A stretch of 52,566 nt of DNA, taken from contig QNYZ01000078.1 of NCBI GenBank assembly GCA_003973265.1, forward strand, positions 1 through 52,566. The letters are read 5' to 3'. The translations under genes and the position numbers were made by a program. A model generated the notes under the pieces. That model was not told the DNA's origin. It made no database searches and saw only the letters and a program-made list of their open reading frames with translations. Positions 17,377 through 26,817 of the stretch are shown in pieces (positions within the stretch are counted from its first letter, which is position 1; every line of letters starts with the position of its first letter). The DNA comes from Deltaproteobacteria bacterium. GTDB lineage: Bacteria; Desulfobacterota; Desulfobacteria; Desulfobacterales; QNYZ01.

Positions 17377-17415
17377 TCCTGCTTTTGACCGGGGCTGATG
17401 CCCGGCCCAGGTGAC

Positions 17416-18132
17416 ATGACAAAAACGAATTATCATCGCAGGTGGCGGATCGGGCTGTGGGTGGGGGGGCTGCTGGTCATCATCATGGCCGCCGTTTTTC
17501 ACGAACCCCTGTGGCTGGCGGTAACCCGCCTGGCCGAATTCATATCGGACAGGGAAAAGATCCAGAGCTTTATCAGTCGTTCCGGTGCGCTGGCACCGGT
17601 CGTCTTTGTGGCGATCCAGTTCCTCCAGGTTGTCCTGGCTCCGATCCCCGGTGAAGCCACCGGTGTGATCGGCGGATTTCTTTTCGGTACATTCACAGGC
17701 TTTATCCTGTCGAGCATGGCGCTTGCACTGGGGTCTATGGGCAATTTTCTTATCGGCCGGTTCCTCGGACGACGGTATGTCCGGAAAATAATCCCCGTGG
17801 ATAAGCTCAAGCGGTTTGATACGCTCATCAAGCGTCAGGGCGTACTGGTCCTGTTTCTCCTGTTTCTCTTTCCCGGTTTTCCCAAGGACTATCTTTGCTT
17901 TTTCCTGGGAATGACGGCGCTGCCTTTCAAGGTATTTTTTATTATCGCCTCGCTGGGTCGCATGCCCGGTACTTTGTTCCTCAGTCTGCAGGGAGCTTCG
18001 CTGTATGAGGGAAATTATCTGACAGTGGCTGTTCTGGCCGGTGTTTGCCTGGTTCTCGCATGGGGTATCTACCGTTTCCGGGAACAGATATACGCTTACG
18101 TCGAAAAAATGAACCACCGTGATAGTCGTTGA
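17416..18132 (+). CDS. VTT-domain (TVP38/TMEM64 or DedA-like) membrane protein
   Basis: About 238 residues from ATG 17416 (AGGTGA upstream; an ATG at 17398 in frame is an alternative). Helices are predicted at about 13-35, 70-90, 95-120, 150-175, 185-205 and 212-230. The central VTT/SNARE-associated region has the family pattern APIPGEATGVIGGFLFGTFTG, re-entrant loop residues and GNFLIGRFLGRRYV. Members of this family act in lipid or undecaprenyl-phosphate flipping or ion homeostasis; the substrate here is unknown. Follows pgk by about 40 nt. Confidence 0.8.
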   Translation: MTKTNYHRRWRIGLWVGGLLVIIMAAVFHEPLWLAVTRLAEFISDREKIQSFISRSGALAPVVFVAIQFLQVVLAPIPGEATGVIGGFLFGTFTGFILSSMALALGSMGNFLIGRFLGRRYVRKIIPVDKLKRFDTLIKRQGVLVLFLLFLFPGFPKDYLCFFLGMTALPFKVFFIIASLGRMPGTLFLSLQGASLYEGNYLTVAVLAGVCLVLAWGIYRFREQIYAYVEKMNHRDSR

Positions 18133-18226
18133 CCCTGACCCTTTGCGATGATATAACAACGATTAAAAATAGTTATGAGATCTTATAAAATTCAAAAAAC
18201 ATTCAGGGATCAAGTGAGAAAACCAA

Positions 18227-19288
18227 ATGTCTTATTGGGGCTATCGAGAACAACTGAGTCAGGTCAATCGGTTAAGGCGTTCATACTACGAATTGCTGCG
18301 CGACGAGTTCGATCAGCACCTGGTTCAATACGCATTGATCGACTCCTATGATAATTTTCTGAAGAAAAAACTGAAGTATCCCTTTGTCGAAAAACGGGAG
18401 CTGAAACCACGTGCCCGTATCCCCGATGTGGAATATGAAAGTCACAATGCGTTCCTGGTTATTTTTCAGGAAGATTCCGTTCCCGCCAGTTATAAAAAAT
18501 ATATTCATTTTCTAAATGTGAATAAGACGACGAAAGCAAACATACTTCAATCCAAAACGCTGCCGTTGACAGTCACATTTGACCGGTATCAGAAAAATCT
18601 TGATTCGGCGCATTTTTTTAATTTTTTGAATCTGCTGCTTCCTGTGGATTATGCCCTGTTGATCCAGCGTGTTCCGGCGAGCCAGACCCAGATCCGGTAC
18701 AGTTTGACTCATTTTCATGTGCGGATCGACTGGCCCATTGCCGAGGCGGCCGAATCCATGGCCTGCCGGCTTCGATATATTTCAAAGGAGCTGTACGAAC
18801 GGGGAGACGAATATGCCGAGAATATTCAGAAGAAGTTTTTTGAATATTACGGCCTTCCTGTCATGGCGGGGGGGCGGCGAACCGCCGCGGTGATCGCCGC
18901 CGAATACCTGCGCAAGACTCCCTGCCTGTCCACGGTCTATGTTGGCAGCAGTGAATCCCGTGCCCTGATGCGGATATCCGAGCGCGGCGTCGTCAAAACT
19001 GTTCTGATGAAATTATCCAAGACAAGGCTGGACCAGATAGCTGCCGAGCACAGCCTGAAACTCTCCACGTTCAGCAAAAAGTATGTGGTGGCCAGGGAAG
19101 GCCGCTCCGGGATCTGTATCTTTCAGGTTGTCTATTCCAATACAGAGCACGGCATGCCGCCCGTGGATGGCAAACTGAGAGAGATCAAACCTGACCTGAA
19201 CTGGATCCGGGTCAGCGGACAATACCTGATCCCCAGACCCGGCGTATTGAAGTATCCGCCACTGCCCTTGAATATCATTTACTCGTGA
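18227..19288 (+). CDS. Hypothetical protein, 353 residues
   Basis: I do not recognise this protein. It is soluble, without signal peptide or membrane helix. The N-terminus is rich in Tyr, Arg and Leu (about 1-45). The middle (about 150-225) contains a helical, acidic stretch. Residues about 210-300 (VMAGGRRTAAVIAAEYL, then LSTVYVGSSESRALMRIS) have a mixed alpha/beta look that might be a nucleotide- or substrate-binding domain. The upstream gap (18133-18226) is AT-rich and probably carries a promoter; the ATG is preceded by GTGAGA. hisHF follows 30 nt later on the same strand, so the two may be co-transcribed. Normal codon usage argues it is a real gene. Confidence 0.75.
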   Translation: MSYWGYREQLSQVNRLRRSYYELLRDEFDQHLVQYALIDSYDNFLKKKLKYPFVEKRELKPRARIPDVEYESHNAFLVIFQEDSVPASYKKYIHFLNVNKTTKANILQSKTLPLTVTFDRYQKNLDSAHFFNFLNLLLPVDYALLIQRVPASQTQIRYSLTHFHVRIDWPIAEAAESMACRLRYISKELYERGDEYAENIQKKFFEYYGLPVMAGGRRTAAVIAAEYLRKTPCLSTVYVGSSESRALMRISERGVVKTVLMKLSKTRLDQIAAEHSLKLSTFSKKYVVAREGRSGICIFQVVYSNTEHGMPPVDGKLREIKPDLNWIRVSGQYLIPRPGVLKYPPLPLNIIYS

Positions 19289-19318
19289 GAGGCAACGGGG
19301 AAAGGAAACACTGCTGTT

Positions 19319-20890
19319 ATGATTACCCTGCTTGATTACGGCGCAGGAAACGTTCGAAGTGTGATAAATGCCCTTGAGCATTTAGGCGAACAGGTCCGGG
19401 TTGTCAAAAAGGTCGAAGATATTCTTTCCGCCGAGAAGCTGGTTTTTCCCGGCGTGGGCGCATTTGGAAATATGATGCGTATCCTTAACAACAAGGGGTA
19501 TGTTGAGCCGCTCAAATCCTACCTTGACGCCGACCGGCCCTTTCTGGGTATCTGCCTGGGATTGCACGCCCTGATGGAGAAAAGTGAAGAAGCCCCGGAT
19601 GTTCAGGGCTTGGGCGTTCTGTCCGGGACGGTCAGGCGGTTCAATATTGATCAGTCGGTTCCCCATATCGGGTGGAACGGCCTGAAAGCCAGGCGGCCGT
19701 CAAGAATATTTAACGGCCTGACCGGTCATGAAAGGTTTTACTTCGTTCATTCCTATTACGTGGTGCCTGAAGATGAATCGGTTGTTCTGACCACGACCGA
19801 TTACGGGTGCGAGTTTGTCAGCAGTACCTGTAAAGGCCGGCTGATTGCCACGCAGTTCCACCCGGAGAAAAGCGGCCGGTCCGGACAGCTGCTTCTGGAA
19901 AACTTCCTGGATATTGACCGGAAAGAGACCCTGCCGCTGGAAGTGTCGGACCGGACGACCCTTGCCAGACGGATCATTGCCTGCCTGGATGTGCGCGACA
20001 ATGACCAGGGCGATCTTGTGGTTACCAAAGGTGATCAATACGATGTAAGGCAAGACGGAAAAGTTCGCAATATGGGCCGGCCGGTAGAACTGGCCGGTCG
20101 GTATTACCAGGACGGGGCTGATGAGGTTACCTTCCTGAATATTACAGGGTTTCGGGATTTTCCGCTGCAGGACATGCCGATGCTTGAGGTGCTGCGTCAA
20201 ACCTCACGTCACGTATTTGTCCCGCTGACGATCGGCGGCGGCATTCGGGATTTCACCGATAAGAATGGCCGGGTATATACGGCGCTGGAAGTGGCAACTG
20301 CTTACTTCCGGGCGGGAGCGGATAAGATTTCCATCGGCAGCGATGCGGTTTTAATTGCCGAGGCGTACGTAAAGTCTCGAGTTATCACAGGTAAAAGCGC
20401 CATTGAACAGATCTCAGCGGTATATGGAAGCCAGGCGGTGGTCATTTCCATTGATCCCAGGCGGGTATACGTGGCCTCCCCTGCAGGAATGGATCATGTC
20501 GTTATCGAAACGGCGATACCCGGCCCGGAGGGCGAACGGTTTTGCTGGTATCAGTGCACCATTAAAGGGGGCCGGGAAGGGCGCAATATCGACGCCGTAA
20601 CGCTGGCCCGGACCTGTGAAACACTGGGTGCCGGTGAAATTCTGCTCAATTGCATCGACAGAGATGGGACGAATATCGGCTTTGATATAGAACTTATCAA
20701 CGCGGTCAAGGCGGCTGTTTCTATCCCGGTGATTGCATCCAGCGGGGCAGGGTGTGTGGAGCATTTTCTGGAAGTCTTTTCAAAAACCGGGGCCGAAGCG
20801 GCGCTGGCGGCCGGAATTTTTCATCGCAACGAAGTGCCCCTTGGAGATGTAAAACGGTTTTTGTCGGGCAGGGTGGCAATACGGCGGTAG
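19319..20890 (+). CDS. hisHF: Bifunctional imidazole glycerol phosphate synthase HisH-HisF fusion (HIS7-like)
   Basis: 523 residues in one chain. Residues 1-200 are a class I glutaminase (HisH) with the nucleophile C79 in GICLGLHAL and the His-Glu pair in TQFHPEKSG (H181, E183). Residues about 212-523 are the HisF cyclase barrel (IIACLDVRDNDQGD, TIGGGIRD, LLNCIDRDG, IPVIASSGAG). Together they use glutamine and PRFAR to make IGP and AICAR in histidine synthesis. Most bacteria encode separate HisH and HisF. Here the fusion order, the long HisF insertions and blocks such as LVVTKGDQYDVR, ADEVTFLNIT and CWYQCTIKGGRE are those I know from yeast HIS7. No other his gene is nearby. Confidence 0.95.
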   Translation: MITLLDYGAGNVRSVINALEHLGEQVRVVKKVEDILSAEKLVFPGVGAFGNMMRILNNKGYVEPLKSYLDADRPFLGICLGLHALMEKSEEAPDVQGLGVLSGTVRRFNIDQSVPHIGWNGLKARRPSRIFNGLTGHERFYFVHSYYVVPEDESVVLTTTDYGCEFVSSTCKGRLIATQFHPEKSGRSGQLLLENFLDIDRKETLPLEVSDRTTLARRIIACLDVRDNDQGDLVVTKGDQYDVRQDGKVRNMGRPVELAGRYYQDGADEVTFLNITGFRDFPLQDMPMLEVLRQTSRHVFVPLTIGGGIRDFTDKNGRVYTALEVATAYFRAGADKISIGSDAVLIAEAYVKSRVITGKSAIEQISAVYGSQAVVISIDPRRVYVASPAGMDHVVIETAIPGPEGERFCWYQCTIKGGREGRNIDAVTLARTCETLGAGEILLNCIDRDGTNIGFDIELINAVKAAVSIPVIASSGAGCVEHFLEVFSKTGAEAALAAGIFHRNEVPLGDVKRFLSGRVAIRR

Positions 20891-20910
20891 AGGAAAATCC
20901 CCTGCCGCCG
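20882..20910. terminator. GC-rich hairpin at the convergent end of hisHF and gcdA
   Basis: CGGCGGTAGAGG (20882-20893) pairs with CCCCTGCCGCCG (20899-20910) around a 5-nt loop, with one G-U pair and one mismatch. It includes the hisHF stop codon. No T-run follows on either strand, so it may act as a Rho-dependent stop or an mRNA 3' end stabiliser rather than a classic terminator. The rest of the gap to gcdA (20911-20996) shows nothing more. Confidence 0.35.
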
Positions 20911-20996
20911 ATCTATTCACCTGACGTATTCAGCCGGTCTGTTTACCTGGCCGGTGCCGCACACTGCAACGCAAAATCGAATGGGGCCCTGTTTCC

Positions 20997-22730
20997 CTAC
21001 CCCTTTATGATCCGGGGCAGCATCATCTGATGTTGCGGGCAGATGGATTTGGGGTTTTGATAAGCGGCCCCTGCAAAGGTGGATAAATATCTGCGCAGAT
21101 CCCGCATGGCAACCACTTCATCGACCAGACCGTGCTGGGCACAGTACAGGGGACGGGAATAATCGTGGTATTCCTTGGCCATCTGGTTCATTTTATCAAT
21201 AATGGGATCCAGGTCCCGTCCAGCGTTTTTCTCTTTGACCAGCCGGCGGGAATAGGTGGCCGCGGCCGCGGTCTCACCATGCATGACGTAGACTTCGGTG
21301 GTCGCCAGCCCGAGTGTAAAGGCGTTATGCCGGTTGGCAACGGGGCCGCCCATCACATAATGGGCCGCGGCCGTGCCCTTGCGGAGAAGGACCAGCAGCT
21401 GGGGAATATCTGTCTGTTGAATGGAGTAGATCAGGCTCTGGCCGAGGCCGAGGAGCTCGGCTTTTTCGGCAATATCGCCCACATCAATGCCCGTCGTATC
21501 CTGGAACCAGATAATAGGCACCCGGTCCCGGCCGCAATGGGTGACAAACTCGTTCATTTTGATCAGCCCCTGGCGGTACAGCTTACCGCCGATGCCCGGG
21601 TAGTCCGCATATTCGGGGTAATTCTCTCCGAGAAATCCCTGGCGGTTGCCGATGACGCCCATCAGGAAACCGTCGAATTTGCACAGGCCGGTATAGATTT
21701 CCGGGCCATAGTCGGGGCGGAACTCCATGTGCTCGCTGCCATCGACAATACGGGCCAGGACTTCCTCAAAATTGTACATCTGTTTCTGGTTGAACGGAAT
21801 CAGGCGGTAGAGGTCCTCGGCCGCCAGACGTGGCGCCTTGGGTTCGGCTACCCGGAAAAATTTGGGGTGGTAGGCGGGGATATCCTTCATGTAGTCTTTG
21901 AGGCCGTCAAGTACTTCGGTTTCTTCTTCGTACACATATCTGAAAAACCCGGTTTCATTGTAATGGATATCCACCGATCCCGGTGGTTTTACCTTGAACT
22001 GGTTGGCGGCTTCAATCAGCGACTCACAGCCTTCCTTATCGAAATACCCCTTTGGGGTCATGCCGCTTAAAATGCCACCCCCCCCGACGGCAATGTTGCA
22101 GTTTTTATGGGCGAACAAAACGGTCGGACTGATGCTGTGATACCCGCCGCCCGCCGGATTGGTACCGTAAATAGCGGCCAGGATCGGAATCCCGAGGATT
22201 TCGAGTTCTGCATGGCGGAAAAAGGTGGCGCCACCTCCCCGACGGTCACCATAAAACTTTTCCTGGTCGGTCAGCTTGACCCCACTGCAGTTGACCAGCC
22301 AGACAAGGGGAATATTCAAACGTTTGGAGAGGTTGGTGGCCCGGAGAATATTCTCGGATTGACCGGGGATCCAGGCCCCGGCCAGGTTCTTATTGTCGAA
22401 TCCGATGATCACGGCCCATTTGCCCGATATCTTACCCAGTCCGTTGAATACATTGGTGTGACCCTCGGCGTTACCGGCGGGATTGTAAAGCGTATTGAGC
22501 GGACACCACGTGCCGGGATCAACCAGGTATTGAAGCCGCTGCCAGATCGTCAGCATTCCCCGCGCATTGATTTTCTCTTCGGGGAAACCGGCTGATTTCA
22601 CCTTTTTGACTTCAGCCTGGATTTCGGCTTCAACCGCCTTTATCTTTTCTATATTTTCATTGGTGCTTTTTTTCTGGCCCTCGGTCAGCTCCCGGCCAAA
22701 ATGCGGCATCGATTCAAAATAGGGTCGCAT
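20997..22730 (-). CDS. gcdA: Glutaconyl-CoA decarboxylase alpha subunit (carboxyltransferase)
   Basis: 577 residues with two crotonase-like carboxyltransferase domains (N-terminal with GGGGILSGMTPKGYFD near 250, C-terminal with RVPIIWFQDTTGIDVGD). The length and an unusually long N-terminal region match the alpha subunit of the biotin-dependent, Na+-translocating glutaconyl-CoA decarboxylase rather than propionyl- or methylcrotonyl-CoA carboxylase beta chains (about 510-540). It transfers the carboxylate of glutaconyl-CoA to biotin, leaving crotonyl-CoA. The membrane beta subunit and the biotin carrier are not in the window. Last gene of the minus-strand gdh-etfBA-thl-hbd-gcdA run, which supports this assignment over a generic carboxylase. 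Confidence 0.82.
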   Translation of the reverse strand: MRPYFESMPHFGRELTEGQKKSTNENIEKIKAVEAEIQAEVKKVKSAGFPEEKINARGMLTIWQRLQYLVDPGTWCPLNTLYNPAGNAEGHTNVFNGLGKISGKWAVIIGFDNKNLAGAWIPGQSENILRATNLSKRLNIPLVWLVNCSGVKLTDQEKFYGDRRGGGATFFRHAELEILGIPILAAIYGTNPAGGGYHSISPTVLFAHKNCNIAVGGGGILSGMTPKGYFDKEGCESLIEAANQFKVKPPGSVDIHYNETGFFRYVYEEETEVLDGLKDYMKDIPAYHPKFFRVAEPKAPRLAAEDLYRLIPFNQKQMYNFEEVLARIVDGSEHMEFRPDYGPEIYTGLCKFDGFLMGVIGNRQGFLGENYPEYADYPGIGGKLYRQGLIKMNEFVTHCGRDRVPIIWFQDTTGIDVGDIAEKAELLGLGQSLIYSIQQTDIPQLLVLLRKGTAAAHYVMGGPVANRHNAFTLGLATTEVYVMHGETAAAATYSRRLVKEKNAGRDLDPIIDKMNQMAKEYHDYSRPLYCAQHGLVDEVVAMRDLRRYLSTFAGAAYQNPKSICPQHQMMLPRIIKG

Positions 22731-22798
22731 GAATATCTCCGTTTAATTGGCTGCTTTTTTCAATAATACGGTCACGTCGCCGGCGAGGATGAAACGAC

Positions 22799-23656
22799 CT
22801 ATGCCTGATAGTCGTAAAATCCCCTGCCGGATTTTCGGCCCAGATGTCCTTTTTCAATCATCTCGTCGATGAGAGGGGGGTGCTGATAGCGCGGATCATC
22901 CAGTTTCTTTCGCAGGGTTTCCATTTTGGCCCGGTGGATATCAATACCGATGAGGTCAACCAGTTGAAGCGGCCCCATGGGGTGATTGGCGCCAAGTTTC
23001 ATGGCTTTGTCCACATCGGCAGCTTCGGCCACACCCGATGCCACCAGCCAGGTAGCCTCGTTAAGCAGTTGGCCCAGGATACGGCTGACGATGCCGGCCG
23101 GGGCTTCGTTTTTACAGACGACCGGATCCTTGCCGAGTTGTCTGGCAAAAGCTTTGGCAGCGGCCAGGGTCTCGGCGCTGGTCTTATTGCCGGGCATGAT
23201 TTCAACCAGCTTCATGATTGTCGGCGGGTTGAAAAAATGCATCTGGGCGACCTTCTCCGGCCGACCGGTCGCATCGGCCATCTCAGAAATGGACAGCGAC
23301 GTGGTGTTTGTCGTGAAAATCGTATCCCTGGGCGCGAGCGCATCGATTTCGGCGAATATTTTCTTTTTGATGTCGAGATTCTCAATGGCGCTTTCAATGA
23401 TGATGTCGGCTGTTTTGGCCGGGGACAGGTCGCCGGCTGTGGAAATCCGCGACAGGACGCCTGCTTTGTCTTCTTCGCTGATTTTTCCCTTGGCCACCCG
23501 TTTGGCCAGCCCGGTTTCAATCCGGGCCCTGGCTTTTTCGGAAAAGGACAGGTCAATATCGGTAATGACCGTGTTTAGCCCTTGCTGGGCGCATAGCTGG
23601 GCAATACCACCGCCCATGGTACCGGCACCGATGACCAGAACATTTTTAATTGTCAT
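22799..23656 (-). CDS. hbd: 3-hydroxybutyryl-CoA dehydrogenase
   Basis: 285 residues, the typical length. N-terminal Rossmann motif VIGAGTMGGGIAQLCA, the active-site region MHFFNPP with the family His-Glu pairing, and the C-terminal dimer domain with GVAEAADVDKAMKLGANHPMGP. Oxidises 3-hydroxybutyryl-CoA to acetoacetyl-CoA with NAD(P)+. Lies between the thiolase and gcdA genes on the minus strand, in line with conversion of crotonyl-CoA-derived 3-hydroxybutyryl-CoA to acetyl-CoA. The enoyl-CoA hydratase needed before this step is not in the window. Confidence 0.95.
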   Translation of the reverse strand: MTIKNVLVIGAGTMGGGIAQLCAQQGLNTVITDIDLSFSEKARARIETGLAKRVAKGKISEEDKAGVLSRISTAGDLSPAKTADIIIESAIENLDIKKKIFAEIDALAPRDTIFTTNTTSLSISEMADATGRPEKVAQMHFFNPPTIMKLVEIMPGNKTSAETLAAAKAFARQLGKDPVVCKNEAPAGIVSRILGQLLNEATWLVASGVAEAADVDKAMKLGANHPMGPLQLVDLIGIDIHRAKMETLRKKLDDPRYQHPPLIDEMIEKGHLGRKSGRGFYDYQA

Positions 23657-23694
23657 GCTTATGTCTCCTTAAGATATAAACCTGAAACAGGTGA

Positions 23695-24879
23695 TTAGTT
23701 TATTCGTTCCACCACCAGGGCCACACCGTTTCCACCGCCGATACAGGCGCTGACCAGGCCGAACTGAACATCGCGGTCTTTCATGGCGTAGAGGAGCGTG
23801 GTCAAGATTTTTGAGCCGGTAGCGGCCACGGGATGTCCCAGCGCAATGGCCCCGCCGTTGACGTTGACTTTGGTGCGGTCGATATTAAGCTTTTGCTCGC
23901 AAGCAAGGTATTGGGCGGCAAATGCTTCATTCAGTTCGATCAGATCGATATCGGCAAGTGTCAGACCGGCGTGTTTGAGCGCAGCCGGGATTGCCTTGAC
24001 CGGTGATAACCCGAAGCGTTTGGGATCGTATCCAACAAAGGCGTACCCGCGAATCAATGCCATCGGCGCAAGACCCATGGCGTTGGCTTTTTCCCGATCC
24101 ATAATTACCTGGGCCGCCGCGGCATCGCATAATGCACAGGCGTTTCCCGCGGTAACCGTGCCGTCTTTATTAAATACCGGCTTTAATTTGGCCAAAGCGG
24201 ACGCTTCAACGCCTTCCCGGTAGATTTCCTCATCCTTGAAAACCGTGACTTTTCCCTTTCTGCCCGGCACGTTGATGGGAACCACCTCGGCATCAAATTT
24301 TCCGGCTTTTACCGCTGCCTCGGTTTTATTATGACAGTCGGCGGCAAATTCATCCTGCGCCTCCCGGGTAATCCCCAGTTCCCTGGCGTATCTGTCGGTG
24401 AGGTCCCCCATAAGACCGCCGCCCAGGGGACACAAAAACCCGTCGCGATGCATCAGGTCTACCACGGCCCCCTGGCCCATGCGGTATCCCCACCGGGCCT
24501 TGGGCAGCGCAAAGGGGATTTGATTGGCACTTTCTGTACCGCCCACGAGGACGGTGTCCACATCTTCTGCCTTGATGGCCTGACTTCCCATGATGATCGC
24601 TTGAATACTGGAGCCGCAGCGAACATTGACCGAGACCGCCGGCGCATCCGTGGGAACGCCGCCTTTAACCGCGGTAAGCCGGGCCGGATTGGGCCCCACA
24701 CCGGCCTGCCAGGCATTTCCAAAGATCGTCTGGTCAATCGTCTCTGGTGGAATTTTCGATCGTTTAATGGTTTCTTTTACAACAACGGCACCGAATTCCG
24801 GCGCACCCATCGATTTCAGCGAACCGCCGAATTTACCCCCGGCGGACCGGGCTGCGCCGATAATGACTACTTCTCGCAT
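23695..24879 (-). CDS. Acetyl-CoA acetyltransferase (thiolase)
   Basis: 394 residues of standard thiolase layout. Active nucleophile C88 lies in NVRCGSSIQAI, where the usual sequence is VCGSG; the cysteine is kept but Arg replaces the preceding hydrophobic residue and Ser replaces the second Gly. GHPVAATG and CIGGGNG complete the site. In this operon it most likely cleaves acetoacetyl-CoA to two acetyl-CoA. AGGAGG precedes the start. A 110-nt gap separates it from etfA. Confidence 0.93.
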   Translation of the reverse strand: MREVVIIGAARSAGGKFGGSLKSMGAPEFGAVVVKETIKRSKIPPETIDQTIFGNAWQAGVGPNPARLTAVKGGVPTDAPAVSVNVRCGSSIQAIIMGSQAIKAEDVDTVLVGGTESANQIPFALPKARWGYRMGQGAVVDLMHRDGFLCPLGGGLMGDLTDRYARELGITREAQDEFAADCHNKTEAAVKAGKFDAEVVPINVPGRKGKVTVFKDEEIYREGVEASALAKLKPVFNKDGTVTAGNACALCDAAAAQVIMDREKANAMGLAPMALIRGYAFVGYDPKRFGLSPVKAIPAALKHAGLTLADIDLIELNEAFAAQYLACEQKLNIDRTKVNVNGGAIALGHPVAATGSKILTTLLYAMKDRDVQFGLVSACIGGGNGVALVVERIN

Positions 24880-24989
24880 GGTTACCTCCTCAGGCGTATA
24901 TAAATTATTTTTTCGCAGTGAATTGCGATAAATTATTATGACCGGTTAATCGGGACCTGCAGGCGACTGCAGCACCCCTTACCGGGTTC

Positions 24990-25955
24990 TTATTCTTTAA
25001 TCTGGCGGACCGCTTTGGTCAATTCCGGAACGATCTCAAAAAGATCCCCGACGACGCCGTAATCTGCCTTGGCAAAAATCGGTGCTTCGGCATCCTTGTT
25101 AATGGCGACGATATTTTTAGATGTCGACATCCCCGCCAGGTGTTGAATGGCGCCCGATATACCGCAAGCCACATACAGGCTGGGAGATACGACTTTCCCT
25201 GTCTGTCCCACCTGATCCGAATGGGGCCGCCAGCCCTCGTCCACCGCCGAGCGCGAGGCGCCCACGGCGCCGTTAACCAGCGAGGCCAGTTCTTCGATCG
25301 CAGCGTAGTCTCCGCCGGTGCCGCGTCCCCCGGAAACGACAATGGCGGCTTCGGTCAGCTCCACTTTATCACCGGATTCTACTTTTTTATCGACCACCCG
25401 GGTTCTGGGTTCGTCAACCTGGACGTCAAATGTCTCGGTGGTACACGCATGGGATGATTTGGTAATGGGCATCACATTTGACCGGATGGCGACCAGTTGC
25501 GGCGTTCCTGTAATCGATACATCGGCCAGAATTTTCCCGCCGGACATCGGCCGGGTATAGGTCAATTGACCGTCTTCCAGGCGGATGGCAATGCAGTCCA
25601 TGACAAGCCCTGCATCAAGCCGGGCAGCCAGCCGGGCGGCGAGGTCTTTTCCCTGGGCAGAGGCGCCAATCAAAACGACCTGGGGCGACGCGGATTGAAT
25701 CGCCTGCGCGCAGACGGTCGTATACGATTCCGTCCGGTAATCCATCAGCAGGGGATCATCGGCTACCCATATTTTATCCGGACCGCAGGCTTCAAGGTCA
25801 CCCGCGATATCGGCAATATCCCCGCCAAGAACCAAAGCGGTAAGGTCGGTATTTAATCCGTCGGCCAGCCGTCTTCCCTCGCTGACCGCTTCAAAGGATA
25901 TTTTTCGAAAAGCGCCATCACGCTGTTCACAAATAACAAGCACTCCCTGTGTCAT
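24990..25955 (-). CDS. etfA: Electron transfer flavoprotein alpha subunit
   Basis: 321 residues. N-terminal ETF domain, then the FAD-binding C-terminal domain with GGRGTGGDYAAIEELASLV, HSDQVGQTGKVVSPSLYVA, GISGAIQHLAGM and INKDAEAPIFAKADYGVVGD, the usual FAD-contact motifs. With EtfB it takes electrons from the adjacent acyl-CoA dehydrogenase and hands them to the membrane redox chain. The partner ETF:quinone or heterodisulfide-linked oxidoreductase is not in the window. Confidence 0.95.
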   Translation of the reverse strand: MTQGVLVICEQRDGAFRKISFEAVSEGRRLADGLNTDLTALVLGGDIADIAGDLEACGPDKIWVADDPLLMDYRTESYTTVCAQAIQSASPQVVLIGASAQGKDLAARLAARLDAGLVMDCIAIRLEDGQLTYTRPMSGGKILADVSITGTPQLVAIRSNVMPITKSSHACTTETFDVQVDEPRTRVVDKKVESGDKVELTEAAIVVSGGRGTGGDYAAIEELASLVNGAVGASRSAVDEGWRPHSDQVGQTGKVVSPSLYVACGISGAIQHLAGMSTSKNIVAINKDAEAPIFAKADYGVVGDLFEIVPELTKAVRQIKE

Positions 25956-25990
25956 TTCCAGCTCCTTCTTCTGTTTTTGCGGTAGCCGTT

Positions 25991-26779
25991 TTAAATTACC
26001 TTGATCTCTTCGTGTAACACCGTGGCCAGTTTTGAAGCGATGTCGGCGGCATTCTCCCCGTCGATCATTTTAACCGGTTCTCTTTCCGGTGGAAATCTCA
26101 GTGCAGTCACGTTGATTTTTCGACCTGCCGGGCCGACGGTTTCCGGAGAAACATCCAGATCAGCCAGCGTAAGGGTCTCAATGGGTTTTTTCTTGGCCTT
26201 CATAATACCGGGCAGGGAAGCATAACGGGGCTCGTTGAGTCCTCGTTGGGTGGTGAAAAGGGCGGGTAGCGACGCCTCGGCCACAACGGTTGCGCCCTCA
26301 ACGACCTGGTGACATTTGATTGTATCATTTTCCACAACGACTTTGGTCACCTGGGTGAACTGAGGTATATCCAGGTATTCGGCGACGGCAGCGCCCACCT
26401 GGTAGTTGTCTTCATCCACGGCCCGCATGCCGGCAATGACCAGGTCAAAGGGCCTGGCCCTGATGGCGGCCGCCAGTAATTTTGCCCGTGACAGGGCATC
26501 GCTGCCCACGGTTGCCGGATCATTGATATGGACACCTGTATCAGCACCCATGGCCAGCGCTGTCCGGATGACTTCGACGGTTTTATCCGGCCCCATCGAC
26601 AGGATGGTAACCGTGCCGCCCTGAGCCTCTTTGATTTGAAGTGCCGCTTCCACGGCCAGCTCATCATACGGGTTCATCACCCATTTAATGTCATCCGTCT
26701 TAATGGAGACATTGTCTTCCCCAATCTGGATAATAGATTCGGTATCGGGTACCTGTTTAACCAGTACAACTATTTCCAC
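25991..26779 (-). CDS. etfB: Electron transfer flavoprotein beta subunit
   Basis: 262 residues. Conserved N-terminus VLVKQVPDTE, the AMP-binding MGADTGVHI region and the ETF beta signature VAEYLDIPQFTQVTKV and EASLPALFTTQRGLNEPRYASLPGIMKAKKKP with its recognition loop. ATG at 26779 with GGACAT upstream. Precedes etfA by 35 nt in the transcription direction and follows gdh by 38 nt. Confidence 0.95.
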   Translation of the reverse strand: MEIVVLVKQVPDTESIIQIGEDNVSIKTDDIKWVMNPYDELAVEAALQIKEAQGGTVTILSMGPDKTVEVIRTALAMGADTGVHINDPATVGSDALSRAKLLAAAIRARPFDLVIAGMRAVDEDNYQVGAAVAEYLDIPQFTQVTKVVVENDTIKCHQVVEGATVVAEASLPALFTTQRGLNEPRYASLPGIMKAKKKPIETLTLADLDVSPETVGPAGRKINVTALRFPPEREPVKMIDGENAADIASKLATVLHEEIKVI

Positions 26780-26817
26780 GGTAATGTCCTTTCATTCTGA
26801 ATCGATCTGATTAGAAA

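Noticed and set aside
16687..18159. A 490-codon open frame on the minus strand across pgk and the VTT gene
   Set aside because: It is antisense to two clear genes, spans their junction, is rich in His, Gln, Arg and Asp in a low-complexity manner, and has no family features. It is a by-product of GC-rich codon use.
21132..22070. A 312-codon plus-strand frame inside gcdA
   Set aside because: Antisense shadow of a clearly homologous gene.
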